Below the pieces are notes generated by a model. It had not been told where the DNA came from. It was given only the letters and a program-made list of their open reading frames with translations, and did no database searches. From JAZKFP01 sp040386355 (GTDB taxonomy: Bacteria > Pseudomonadota > Gammaproteobacteria > Pseudomonadales > UBA6940), in NCBI GenBank assembly GCA_040386355.1, contig JAZKFP010000033.1, positions 1 to 7,261 of the forward strand: a DNA stretch of 7,261 nucleotides, written 5' to 3'. The translations under genes and the position numbers were made by a program. Below, one piece after another: positions 1 through 6,440 of the stretch. Each line of letters begins with the position of its first letter. Positions within the stretch are counted from its first letter, which is position 1.

Positions 1-417
1 ATAAGCAATTTCATCAAACCAAAAAGGATTATTAGTACCTAAATAATCCACAGAAACATACACCACAGCAGTTAAGTCAAACTCTTTTATAATCGGTAAC
101 ATCCATTCAAAATTATCGGCATACCCATCATCAAAGGTAATAACTAATGAGTTAGGTGGAATTCTTTGATTGTTTTTTTCCGCAGCTGCGAGTTGAAGAA
201 AGTTAGTAACATTAAAATATTTTTTTATAAAAGTTAATTGTTCTCGGAACTGATCAGGAGTTACTGAAATGGTTTCATCGTTAAAAGGATAATTAGGCTC
301 TAAAGGATAAACACGGTGATACGCTAAAACACTTAAATGTTTTAGTGAACGCATATTCCAAACTGGAAACATCCAGGGTTGCATTAATAGTTGGGCTAAA
401 AATGTTTTTTTACTCAT
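1..417 (-). CDS. NodB-type polysaccharide deacetylase, N-terminal part (cut by window edge)
   Basis: Reading from an ATG at 417 down to base 1 gives 139 uninterrupted codons, and the stop lies outside the window. A short N-terminal stretch with several Trp and Met residues leads into LSVLAYHRV (about residues 28-36), the usual first strand of the YHRV-type deacetylases. NodB motif 1, VITFDDGY, follows at 92-99, with the metal-binding Asp pair intact. After it come ADNFEWMLPIIKEFDLTAVVYVS, the expected helix and second strand. The HxxxH metal motif would lie further on and is not visible. The family removes N- or O-acetyl groups from polysaccharides, usually metal-dependently. There is no clear signal peptide, so a cytoplasmic or membrane-associated role is possible. 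The start is 6 bp after the amidotransferase stop, with no strong Shine-Dalgarno, suggesting translational coupling. The family call is firm; substrate and final length are unknown. Confidence 0.92.
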   Translation of the reverse strand, partial: MSKKTFLAQLLMQPWMFPVWNMRSLKHLSVLAYHRVYPLEPNYPFNDETISVTPDQFREQLTFIKKYFNVTNFLQLAAAEKNNQRIPPNSLVITFDDGYADNFEWMLPIIKEFDLTAVVYVSVDYLGTNNPFWFDEIAY

Positions 418-423
418 GCGACG

Positions 424-2304
424 CTAATTGTCCAAATAGTTTTGATTCCATAACTCAAACACCGTTAACAGCCATAAAACGCGGTGCCAATCCCTTTTTT
501 TATTTTGGTGTTCCAATAGCATTTGTTCAATTTTGACAGAATCAAAAAATCCGCGATTCAAACATTTGCTTGAGAGAAGTAAATCGCGCACCCAATTTGA
601 AAGCTCACCTCGAAATAATACTTTTAACGGCGTAGGAAATCCTTGTTTTTTTCGATACAACACGGATCGAGGTAACCAAGGTTCAAGCGCTTTTTTTAAA
701 AGATATTTAGTTTCACCATTTTTTAAACGATAACTTGAAGGTAGAGCCGCCGCCCATTCCATTAATCGATGATCTAAAAATGGTACGCGTAATTCGAGAG
801 AAGCCGCCATACTCATGCGATCGGCTTTAATTAACAAATCGTCTACCAACCAGCTTTTAACATCGACATATTGCATTTGTGTTTGGATATCTTCTTTTTG
901 TACGACATCGTAGCACTGATTTAAAAAATAATGAGCATTATGCTTATTCGATGTAAATTCTGCACGAGCTTGTGGTGTTAACAACCAATCAACTTCAGAT
1001 TCTGGATAAAATGACACTCCTGAATAGGATGAACGTAAAGACTGACGACTAATATCAACATATTTACGCCATTTAGGGCCTAGGGCTGAAATACATGGAT
1101 CCAATAATGCTCTTACAGCCACAGGCAAATTTGCGTACCGATGCAGCCATTGAAAATATGCATAAATCGGATAACCACCAAATACTTCGTCCGCGCCTTC
1201 ACCCGATAAAACGACCGTAACATCTTGTCGTGCTTTCTGGGCAATGTAATACAAAGATACAGCAGCAGCTTCCGTTACCGGTTCACCCATATGCCGAATC
1301 CATTGCGGTAGGAAATCAACAAAATCTCTTGCACTCATCCAGTATTCATGATGTTCTGCATTAAATTGCTGAGCAACTTCACGTGCGTATCGGGTTTCAT
1401 CAAATTCAGGACCTAAATCCCAAGCAACAGAAAAAGTACTTTTTTTCTCAATTCCAAGCTGATGCATCATTGCAACCACTGCACTGGAATCAACTCCGCC
1501 ACTTAAAAACACACCTAGAGGCACATCACTGCGCAATTGTAATTTTGTTGCGTCCAACATTAAGTAGCGCAGTTCTTCGAGCAATTCTGGTTCTGATTTT
1601 TTATGATGATTGTTATTGAGTGATCGTTGAAATGTTAAATCCCAATATTTTTCAATTTTAATTCCAAAGCTTGGGTGTACTTTCATCCAATGCCCAGGTA
1701 GTAAACGTTTTACTTCCTGCATCATGGTTTGTTCACCGGGCACATATCCCATTCGCAAATACGTTGGAACCATAGTCCGATTTAATGAAGGACGTTTATT
1801 TAATCCTTTTAGTAAGGATTCTATTTCAGAAGCAAATACGATTCCATCTTCGGTTTCCACATAATAAAGTGGTTTAATCCCTAAACGATCTCTCACTAAA
1901 TACAGTTCTTTCGTTGTGGAATCCCAATAGGCAAAGGCAAACATTCCGTTAAAATCTTGCACAGCCGAAAGACCTTTTTGCATTAAGGCGTGCAACATAA
2001 CTTCTGTGTCAGATGAGGTGCGATATTCTGCAGTTGCTAAAGATTGCCGCAATTCTAAATAATTATAAACTTCGCCATTAAAGCAAATATGGTATTTACC
2101 ACATGGAGAAGCCATTGGCTGAGTGGAACGTGAATGAACATCTAGAATACTTAAACGCCGATGCCCTAAACCTAAATTTTCTTCAATAAACACACCATCA
2201 GCATCAGGCCCGCGATAAGCCATAACGTCTGTCATAGATTTAATGCGTTCTGCGGTTACAGGACGATTTGTTTTATATGCATAAATTCCAGCAATACCAC
2301 ACAT
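424..2304 (-). CDS. asnB: Asparagine synthase-type glutamine amidotransferase
   Basis: This is a 626-residue AsnB-family enzyme of near-standard length. The N-terminal Ntn glutaminase domain begins MCGIAGIY, so Cys2 becomes the nucleophile once Met is removed. It continues with RGPDADG (31-37), GHRRLSILD (47-55), CFNGEVYNY (74-82) and SSDTEVM (97-103). The synthetase domain has the PP-loop LSGGVDSS (267-274), SGEGADEVFGGYP (367-379), DDLLIKADRMSMA (about 488-500), LRVPFLDHR and KKQGFPTP near 552-559. All catalytic blocks look intact. The ATG at 2304 is chosen over an in-frame GTG at 2328 because only it exposes Cys2; a modest GGGA lies 10 bases upstream. The family transfers glutamine-derived ammonia to an ATP-activated carboxylate. 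Within an EPS operon the acceptor is often thought to be a sugar acid or other cell-surface precursor rather than aspartate (inference). Exosortase-associated amidotransferases are relatives; I cannot assign the subfamily. Confidence 0.94.
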   Translation of the reverse strand: MCGIAGIYAYKTNRPVTAERIKSMTDVMAYRGPDADGVFIEENLGLGHRRLSILDVHSRSTQPMASPCGKYHICFNGEVYNYLELRQSLATAEYRTSSDTEVMLHALMQKGLSAVQDFNGMFAFAYWDSTTKELYLVRDRLGIKPLYYVETEDGIVFASEIESLLKGLNKRPSLNRTMVPTYLRMGYVPGEQTMMQEVKRLLPGHWMKVHPSFGIKIEKYWDLTFQRSLNNNHHKKSEPELLEELRYLMLDATKLQLRSDVPLGVFLSGGVDSSAVVAMMHQLGIEKKSTFSVAWDLGPEFDETRYAREVAQQFNAEHHEYWMSARDFVDFLPQWIRHMGEPVTEAAAVSLYYIAQKARQDVTVVLSGEGADEVFGGYPIYAYFQWLHRYANLPVAVRALLDPCISALGPKWRKYVDISRQSLRSSYSGVSFYPESEVDWLLTPQARAEFTSNKHNAHYFLNQCYDVVQKEDIQTQMQYVDVKSWLVDDLLIKADRMSMAASLELRVPFLDHRLMEWAAALPSSYRLKNGETKYLLKKALEPWLPRSVLYRKKQGFPTPLKVLFRGELSNWVRDLLLSSKCLNRGFFDSVKIEQMLLEHQNKKRDWHRVLWLLTVFELWNQNYLDN

Positions 2305-2409
2305 ATTTAGGAAATCCCAATAAGGCACATAACAGCACTTATGATTAATTAGATATATTCGTACAAAGCATCATTCATAAACATACACTATCGATTAAAG
2401 TATGCCGAA
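2305..2409 (-). other. 105-bp spacer before the amidotransferase gene
   Basis: This is the longest gap inside the four-gene run; the other two are 17 and 6 bp. On the coding strand it is AT-rich and holds a small dyad, CATAA-N6-TTATG (2328-2343), just before the amidotransferase ribosome-binding region. I see no T-run terminator and no convincing -35/-10 pair, so read-through from the upstream gene is the simplest reading. An internal promoter is not excluded. Confidence 0.4.
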
Positions 2410-3561
2410 TTATTTGCGTTGATTGGGATGTGGAATAACATAATCTCGATATTGATTTGGATTTCCTGTTAAGCCATCCTCGGCTGCCCGCACTATATTA
2501 TAAGCTTCGCGAGCCGTCACATAATGCAAAACATATTTCGTTCCATCGTTGTAATTTTTTTCTAAGTAATTCCACATTTCATGAGTTGCTGGGCCTACTA
2601 CTGAGGCATAGTCTTGCGCACCATGACAAAACAATTTAACGAATTGCCATTCAGGTCGACCTTTAACATGAATTTTCTGCCTTAACCACGCTTCAATTCT
2701 TTTTGGATCGGCGTGAGTTGCATGAGTATGAATATCAGCGTCTTCAAATGTCGGATGCCATTTATGACGCCAGTCGAACCAATTAATAGTTAACGGCCCC
2801 TGAAAAATCATAAATTCATTTACATCAGATTTTTTACCAACTTCTGCTTCACGTGCTTTACGGTACGATTTTGGCTGAGCATCGTCTTTTGCATAACGTA
2901 TGCAATTTATATAAGCCGGCTGTGCCGCTTGAAATAATGCAGGAAATGTGAAATCTGCATAGCATCCCCATTGCTTCAGCAAATCAATTTCGTTATTTAA
3001 CCCGCAAAATTCATTACCACGTGAGTTGTCTAACGACCAATTTCCATGAATAAAAGCAAAACAAGCGCGTTGCTCTGTTTTATACGGTTTCATAAAACCA
3101 TAGCTTTGAAAAATTGGCATTACTTCGGATAGTGTTTGATTAAAACTTTGTTCTGTCTGATGGCCATGGTGCCAATGCAATTCAACTTCACCATGCCCTG
3201 CTTCGACAAGTTTTTGTAATGGCGCTAATTCTTCTTCGTGCAATAAATCCAAAGCATAAAAAAATGTATGTTTTGGATAACAACCATCTGCGTCAGTATG
3301 TTGCTTTGCTAAATCTGCGTAACGCTCAAACCATGCTTGTTGACGGTGCAACTGACCATTTAATTCAAAATGATCTACAAACAAAACACAAATATGATTT
3401 GGCTGCGAATTAGAATTATTTCCAGAAATTAAATTATAGAAAAAATACAGCAAATTAATGCAGTATGCGGGCAACCAAATATGTAGTTTTTTTCGAATAA
3501 TATAAGCAGAAACCAACGCTAATCCACAAACAATAAAAATCATTATTACAATAATTTTCAT
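2410..3561 (-). CDS. Membrane-anchored polysaccharide deacetylase-fold protein of uncharacterised family
   Basis: 383 residues. The N-terminus (about 3-21) is a hydrophobic anchor followed by IIRKK, and a second apolar stretch spans about 29-46, so the catalytic part is tethered to the inner membrane by one or two segments. The soluble part looks like a divergent NodB/GH57-like (glycoside hydrolase/deacetylase) barrel. It has a first strand CVLFVDHFE (58-66) where NodB enzymes have TFDDG, a histidine cluster ELHWHHGH (127-134) in the place of the HxxxH motif, FAFIHGNWSLDNS (168-180), GCYADFTFP (199-207), GPLTINW (255-261) and VKLFCHGA (308-315). The tail ends with LHYVTAREAYNIVRAAEDG and NQYRDYVIP. 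I recall similar proteins in polysaccharide loci, but no characterised member. Start support is good: AAAGG lies 7 bases before ATG, in the 17-bp gap after the glycosyltransferase. Hydrolase or deacetylase action on the polymer is inferred. Confidence 0.85.
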   Translation of the reverse strand: MKIIVIMIFIVCGLALVSAYIIRKKLHIWLPAYCINLLYFFYNLISGNNSNSQPNHICVLFVDHFELNGQLHRQQAWFERYADLAKQHTDADGCYPKHTFFYALDLLHEEELAPLQKLVEAGHGEVELHWHHGHQTEQSFNQTLSEVMPIFQSYGFMKPYKTEQRACFAFIHGNWSLDNSRGNEFCGLNNEIDLLKQWGCYADFTFPALFQAAQPAYINCIRYAKDDAQPKSYRKAREAEVGKKSDVNEFMIFQGPLTINWFDWRHKWHPTFEDADIHTHATHADPKRIEAWLRQKIHVKGRPEWQFVKLFCHGAQDYASVVGPATHEMWNYLEKNYNDGTKYVLHYVTAREAYNIVRAAEDGLTGNPNQYRDYVIPHPNQRK

Positions 3562-3578
3562 AAAAAAGCCTTTGACAA

Positions 3579-4697
3579 TTAGCGTGAAACGATAAGAGAT
3601 TGGTAAGTATTTTCGTACGCTCTTACCATGGCATGAATAGAAAATCGTTGCATTATTTTATAACGTCCAGCTTCCCCCATTTGATAGCGACGAGCTGGAT
3701 CACGAATCAGTTCTGAAAGAACATTATAGAGTTGCTCTGCATTTTCACTTTCAAATAAAAACCCATCGCTAGCGTGATCCAAAACTTCATGTGTACCGCC
3801 AACATTCGAGGCAACAACTGGAACGCCTGTAGCCAATGCTTCAAGCACTGTATTTGGTAAACCTTCACGCACAGATGTTTGAATAAAAATATTTGCAAGT
3901 CGCATGATATTTGCGACATCGCTTCGGTAACCTAAAAATGTTATGTGAGATAACAGATTTTTTTTTTCAGCATAAAATTCCAACTCAGAACGTTGCTCGC
4001 CTTCACCACAAAATACTAAATGACATAGAGGACAGTCTTTCTTTAATCGCTGAAATACGTCGATTAAAAAAGGATAATTTTTTACAGCAACCATGCGACC
4101 AACGGCCAATAAAACAATTGAATTATCGGGAATATTTAACTCTTTGCGTAATTTATCACCCTGCTCCGCATCTGGCATAAATTGTTGAGTATTAACACCA
4201 TTAATAATTGTTTTAAACTTTTCTGAAGATACATTAAGAGCAGTTTGAACTTCTTTAGCTAACGATTCAGAAACCGATAAGTTCAAATCAATTTGATTCA
4301 TTAACCAACGCTGCATAACACGACGATGCCAGTTTTCAAAGTACAAAACACCGTGTTCACCGTTTACTATTTTAACGGAATGATTACTTAATTTCGCAGC
4401 AATAAACCCAGACAACATGGTTGTCCAACCATGCGTATGTAAAATATCAGGCTTGAACGTTTCAATAGCATCTTTAGTTTTTTTAATAGCTACTGATAAT
4501 GAAGGGTTAGAATTACCATCAAATAAAATACGACCTGGTACTTCATGATTGAGTTGATCGCCTACTGCACCCAACTCTCGCAAACACAAAACTTGCACAT
4601 TGTACTCATTAGCATGGTGTCGCAATAAATTTGCAACACCATTTTCTAATCCACCTGGAGCCATGGATAAAACTGAATGTAAAACTTTAACCACCAT
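3579..4697 (-). CDS. GT4-family glycosyltransferase
   Basis: 372 residues, a full-length two-domain GT-B enzyme. The N-terminal acceptor domain opens with VVKVLHSVLSMAPGGLENGVANLL, containing the glycine-rich GGLE loop (15-18), and has PDILHTHGW (83-91) and NGEHG (112-116). The C-terminal nucleotide-sugar domain has INGVNTQQF (165-173), VGRMVAVKNYPFLI (199-212, with the phosphate-contacting Arg201 and Lys206), FCGEGE, FLGYRSDV and the retaining EX7E motif REGLPNTVLE (E278 and E286). The family moves a sugar from a nucleotide donor to a lipid-linked or glycan acceptor on the cytoplasmic face of the inner membrane. It resembles the exosortase A-associated sugar transferases, although the subfamily assignment is uncertain. 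It is the first gene of the left-hand run. The coding strand carries an A10 tract at 3958-3967 (residues E244-N247), a slippage-prone spot. GGAG is only 2 bases before the ATG but 5 before the GTG of codon 2, so either could be used. Confidence 0.93.
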   Translation of the reverse strand: MVVKVLHSVLSMAPGGLENGVANLLRHHANEYNVQVLCLRELGAVGDQLNHEVPGRILFDGNSNPSLSVAIKKTKDAIETFKPDILHTHGWTTMLSGFIAAKLSNHSVKIVNGEHGVLYFENWHRRVMQRWLMNQIDLNLSVSESLAKEVQTALNVSSEKFKTIINGVNTQQFMPDAEQGDKLRKELNIPDNSIVLLAVGRMVAVKNYPFLIDVFQRLKKDCPLCHLVFCGEGEQRSELEFYAEKKNLLSHITFLGYRSDVANIMRLANIFIQTSVREGLPNTVLEALATGVPVVASNVGGTHEVLDHASDGFLFESENAEQLYNVLSELIRDPARRYQMGEAGRYKIMQRFSIHAMVRAYENTYQSLIVSR

Positions 4698-4703
4698 GGC
4701 TCC
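4692..4703 (-). promoter_or_regulatory. Ribosome-binding site with ambiguous start for the glycosyltransferase
   Basis: The coding strand reads CGGAGCC directly before ATG GTG GTT. The GGAG is 2 bases from the ATG, tighter than the usual 5-9, but 5 bases from the GTG at codon 2. Starting at GTG would shorten the protein by one residue without affecting the fold. Confidence 0.4.
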
Positions 4704-4745
4704 GTACTAAATAATAAACTTTTTTAAAATTACACTTAAAAGATT

Positions 4746-4774
4746 AATATATTTAATGAGTAAATGTTTTACAA
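4746..4774 (-). promoter_or_regulatory. Candidate sigma70 promoter for the glycosyltransferase-deacetylase-amidotransferase run
   Basis: On the minus strand a TTGTAA (-35, 4769-4774, 4 of 6 consensus bases) is followed after exactly 17 bases by TATATT (-10, 4746-4751, 5 of 6). This would start transcription about 40 bases before the glycosyltransferase start codon. The position is sensible, just beyond the structured patch that follows the barrel gene. The region is AT-rich, so chance matches are expected and the call is tentative. Confidence 0.4.
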
Positions 4775-4779
4775 ATGGC

Positions 4780-4820
4780 GTTGCGCACAAAATGAGTTTA
4801 CGGCCTACTTAGTGAGCAAC
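4780..4820. repeat. Imperfect inverted repeat in the intergenic gap
   Basis: GTTGCGCAC (4780-4788) and GTGAGCAAC (4812-4820) are inverted copies pairing at 8 of 9 positions around a 23-base loop that contains GGCC. It sits in a patch visibly richer in G+C than the flanking AT-rich sequence. It could form a hairpin in the 3' end of the barrel transcript. There is no T-run on the minus-strand side, so it is not a standard intrinsic terminator. Function unknown. Confidence 0.45.
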
Positions 4821-4830
4821 GGGACACTTT

Positions 4831-4847
4831 ATGCCTTCGAACGGCAT
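4831..4847. repeat. Short hairpin downstream of the barrel gene
   Basis: ATGCC and GGCAT form a perfect 5-bp stem around the loop TTCGAAC, 28 bases past the barrel gene stop. On the plus strand it is followed by four T. On the minus strand, the direction of transcription here, it is followed by AAAG. It may therefore protect an mRNA 3' end or be a weak pause rather than terminate transcription. Confidence 0.4.
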
Positions 4848-4874
4848 TTTGCAGAAAAACTCTTGTGGGTTTAA

Positions 4875-6263
4875 TTAACGTAGTTGATATTCAACTCCGA
4901 ACAATAAAGTCATTATATTAATATTATCAGTTTCTAAAGTATCACCTTGAAAACGCTCAAACTGTAATGCTCCATTTACTGCTAAATTACTCCATAAATA
5001 ATAGGTTGATTCAAATAACAAACGGTGCTCATCGATATTTCGTTGTATTCCCAATTCAGTTGATTCACGACGTTCTGCACTAATGCGCGCACCGGCATTA
5101 AAACGCGTACTAAAACTAAACCCAGTTGCTAAAGAGATACCACGGTAATTTTCTACAATTTCAACATTTAGTGGATTAATTTGCTCTGAGTCAATTTCAT
5201 ACGCCGTTAGCGTCGTACTCCATAGACCTTGGGTTTTAGTTAAAGATGCAGATTTAGAATCACGAATTACAGAACGACCATCTAACGTTTCAATAAAAAG
5301 TAAAATAGATTCAAAATCTTCAAATACTGGAATTTGTGGATTTGGTTCAGCACCTGGTTCTGCTCCTTCTAAAAAATCTTCAGAATCTAGTAATAAATCA
5401 GATCCACTTACTACCGCGCGTTCTGCCAACAATTGAAATTCTAAGGTTGGTGTCCATGAATGTGTCCATCGACCATCTACTGTTGCAAACTCATCTTCAA
5501 AGTCATCAACAGTGATTCGGGTTGCTCCACCTGCTAAATAGAGCTGAGCATTTTTAAATTCATTATCAAAAAATGCGTACGCTGATTGCTTTTCTTCGGT
5601 AAATTCATCGACTCCAAAATCTTGTCTTTCTGAAGCTTGAGCACCAAGGCCGATATCTAATAAAGGCGAAATAATACGTACCCATTCGATATTTCCTAGC
5701 ACCGATTCGGACTCATCTTCAATAGATTCTTCATAATCTACACGTTCATATCGTGCAGTTAATTCAATAATGTTGCGTTCACTAGGCCGTAAGATCCAAA
5801 CTGGGCCAGTACTCATAGAATTGACCCATTCAATGTTGAGTGGCGAACTTCCACTTAACGGATCAACGCGTTGTTCAACTATTGCATTGTCAAATACCCA
5901 TGATAATTGTTTAGGTATAAAAAACCACTCTGTATTTACGCTACCAGTTGCTTGTAAACGATCATCCACATCACTGTCTAAATAACTTAAATATCGAAAA
6001 TCTAAATCTGTTTCGTACAATAAACTGCCTTCAAAATCTTCCAAGGAAAGTTCACCGGTTACGGCTTGAGCAGTCGATCTTTCTTTATTTTCTTCTGTTG
6101 CAAATAAGTTATCCGTAAATTCAAGTTCATAGCCGACGACAACTTCACTTCGTGGTAATGCATTAGCTACAACGGGGACAAAAATTAAACCTAATAGAAT
6201 CGATAATGATTTTTTCTTCGAAGAAAATCTTTCTATCTGGTGCAAGATTTTTGATGGAAACAT
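4875..6263 (-). CDS. Probable outer-membrane beta-barrel protein of the EPS locus
   Basis: 462 residues with a signal peptide. The long basic n-region (MFPSKILHQIERFSSKKK) leads into a hydrophobic core (about 19-33) and a likely signal peptidase I site after ANA (33-35). The mature protein is acidic, has no cysteine that I can see, and consists of alternating polar/apolar strands ending in aromatic girdle residues, such as YELEFTDNLF (45-54), LDFRYLSYL, IIELTARYERVDY and NLAVNGALQFERF. Acidic turns separate the strands, and one long loop rich in Glu, Pro and Gly lies near 294-316. The early TDN motif and overall pattern recall the TIGR03016/EpsL-like proteins of exosortase and EPS clusters (inference from memory). 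The chain ends VEYQLR, lacking the terminal Phe/Trp typical of BAM substrates. AGGA lies 7 bases before the ATG. It is flanked by 177-bp gaps on both sides, so it is probably its own transcript. A role in polymer export or modification at the outer membrane is inferred. Confidence 0.84.
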   Translation of the reverse strand: MFPSKILHQIERFSSKKKSLSILLGLIFVPVVANALPRSEVVVGYELEFTDNLFATEENKERSTAQAVTGELSLEDFEGSLLYETDLDFRYLSYLDSDVDDRLQATGSVNTEWFFIPKQLSWVFDNAIVEQRVDPLSGSSPLNIEWVNSMSTGPVWILRPSERNIIELTARYERVDYEESIEDESESVLGNIEWVRIISPLLDIGLGAQASERQDFGVDEFTEEKQSAYAFFDNEFKNAQLYLAGGATRITVDDFEDEFATVDGRWTHSWTPTLEFQLLAERAVVSGSDLLLDSEDFLEGAEPGAEPNPQIPVFEDFESILLFIETLDGRSVIRDSKSASLTKTQGLWSTTLTAYEIDSEQINPLNVEIVENYRGISLATGFSFSTRFNAGARISAERRESTELGIQRNIDEHRLLFESTYYLWSNLAVNGALQFERFQGDTLETDNINIMTLLFGVEYQLR

Positions 6264-6302
6264 GCGATTGTCCTATATCTATCGGAATTTTAAAAATATG
6301 CT

Positions 6303-6317
6303 TATTAACAATTAATA
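6303..6317. repeat. Perfect 6-3-6 dyad in the leader of the barrel gene
   Basis: TATTAA-CAA-TTAATA is an exact inverted repeat with a 3-base spacer, centred about 47 bases before the barrel start codon. Its size and position fit an operator for a dimeric regulator, and its minus-strand centre TTGTTA could also be part of a -35 box, though I find no good -10 at the right spacing. In such AT-rich DNA, dyads of this size can arise by chance. Confidence 0.3.
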
Positions 6318-6374
6318 CTGGAGAAAAAACATATTTTAATAATGATGGATTAAAAAAAAGAAAATATTTTTTGT

Positions 6375-6410
6375 AAAAAATAAAATGCCGTATTTTTTAA
6401 AATACAGCAC
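6375..6410 (-). terminator. Rho-independent terminator after the CpsD-like gene
   Basis: The minus-strand RNA forms a 10-bp stem, GUGCUGUAUU pairing with AAUACGGCAU (two G-U wobbles) around a UUAAAA loop. It is followed directly by UUUAUUUUUU. It begins 30 bases after the stop of the CpsD-like gene, the right place to end that transcript and separate it from the barrel gene. Confidence 0.85.
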
Positions 6411-6440
6411 TAAAAACGATAAAACATTAATTATTAATCA

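Noticed and set aside
345..536. Plus-strand open frame of about 60 codons
   Set aside because: It lies across the end of the amidotransferase and the start of the deacetylase on the other strand, has no recognisable domain or ribosome-binding site, and is an antisense shadow.
2305..2409. Internal promoter before the amidotransferase
   Set aside because: The best pair (TTGTAC with CATAAG) matches only 3 and 4 consensus positions, no better than chance in AT-rich DNA.
3911..4180. Plus-strand open frame of 89 codons inside the glycosyltransferase
   Set aside because: It is fully antisense to a well-conserved GT4 domain and its composition shows no protein-like pattern.
4780..4820. Integron attC-like site
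   Set aside because: The inverted arms start with GTT and end with AAC, but do not fit the RYYYAAC/GTTRRRY core consensus, and there is no integrase or cassette structure nearby.
4831..4850. Intrinsic terminator for the barrel gene
   Set aside because: The T-run follows the hairpin only on the plus strand, whereas transcription here runs on the minus strand, and the stem is just 5 bp.
5770..5985. Plus-strand open frame inside the barrel gene
   Set aside because: It is antisense to the beta-strand pattern of the barrel protein, with no domain or start signal of its own.
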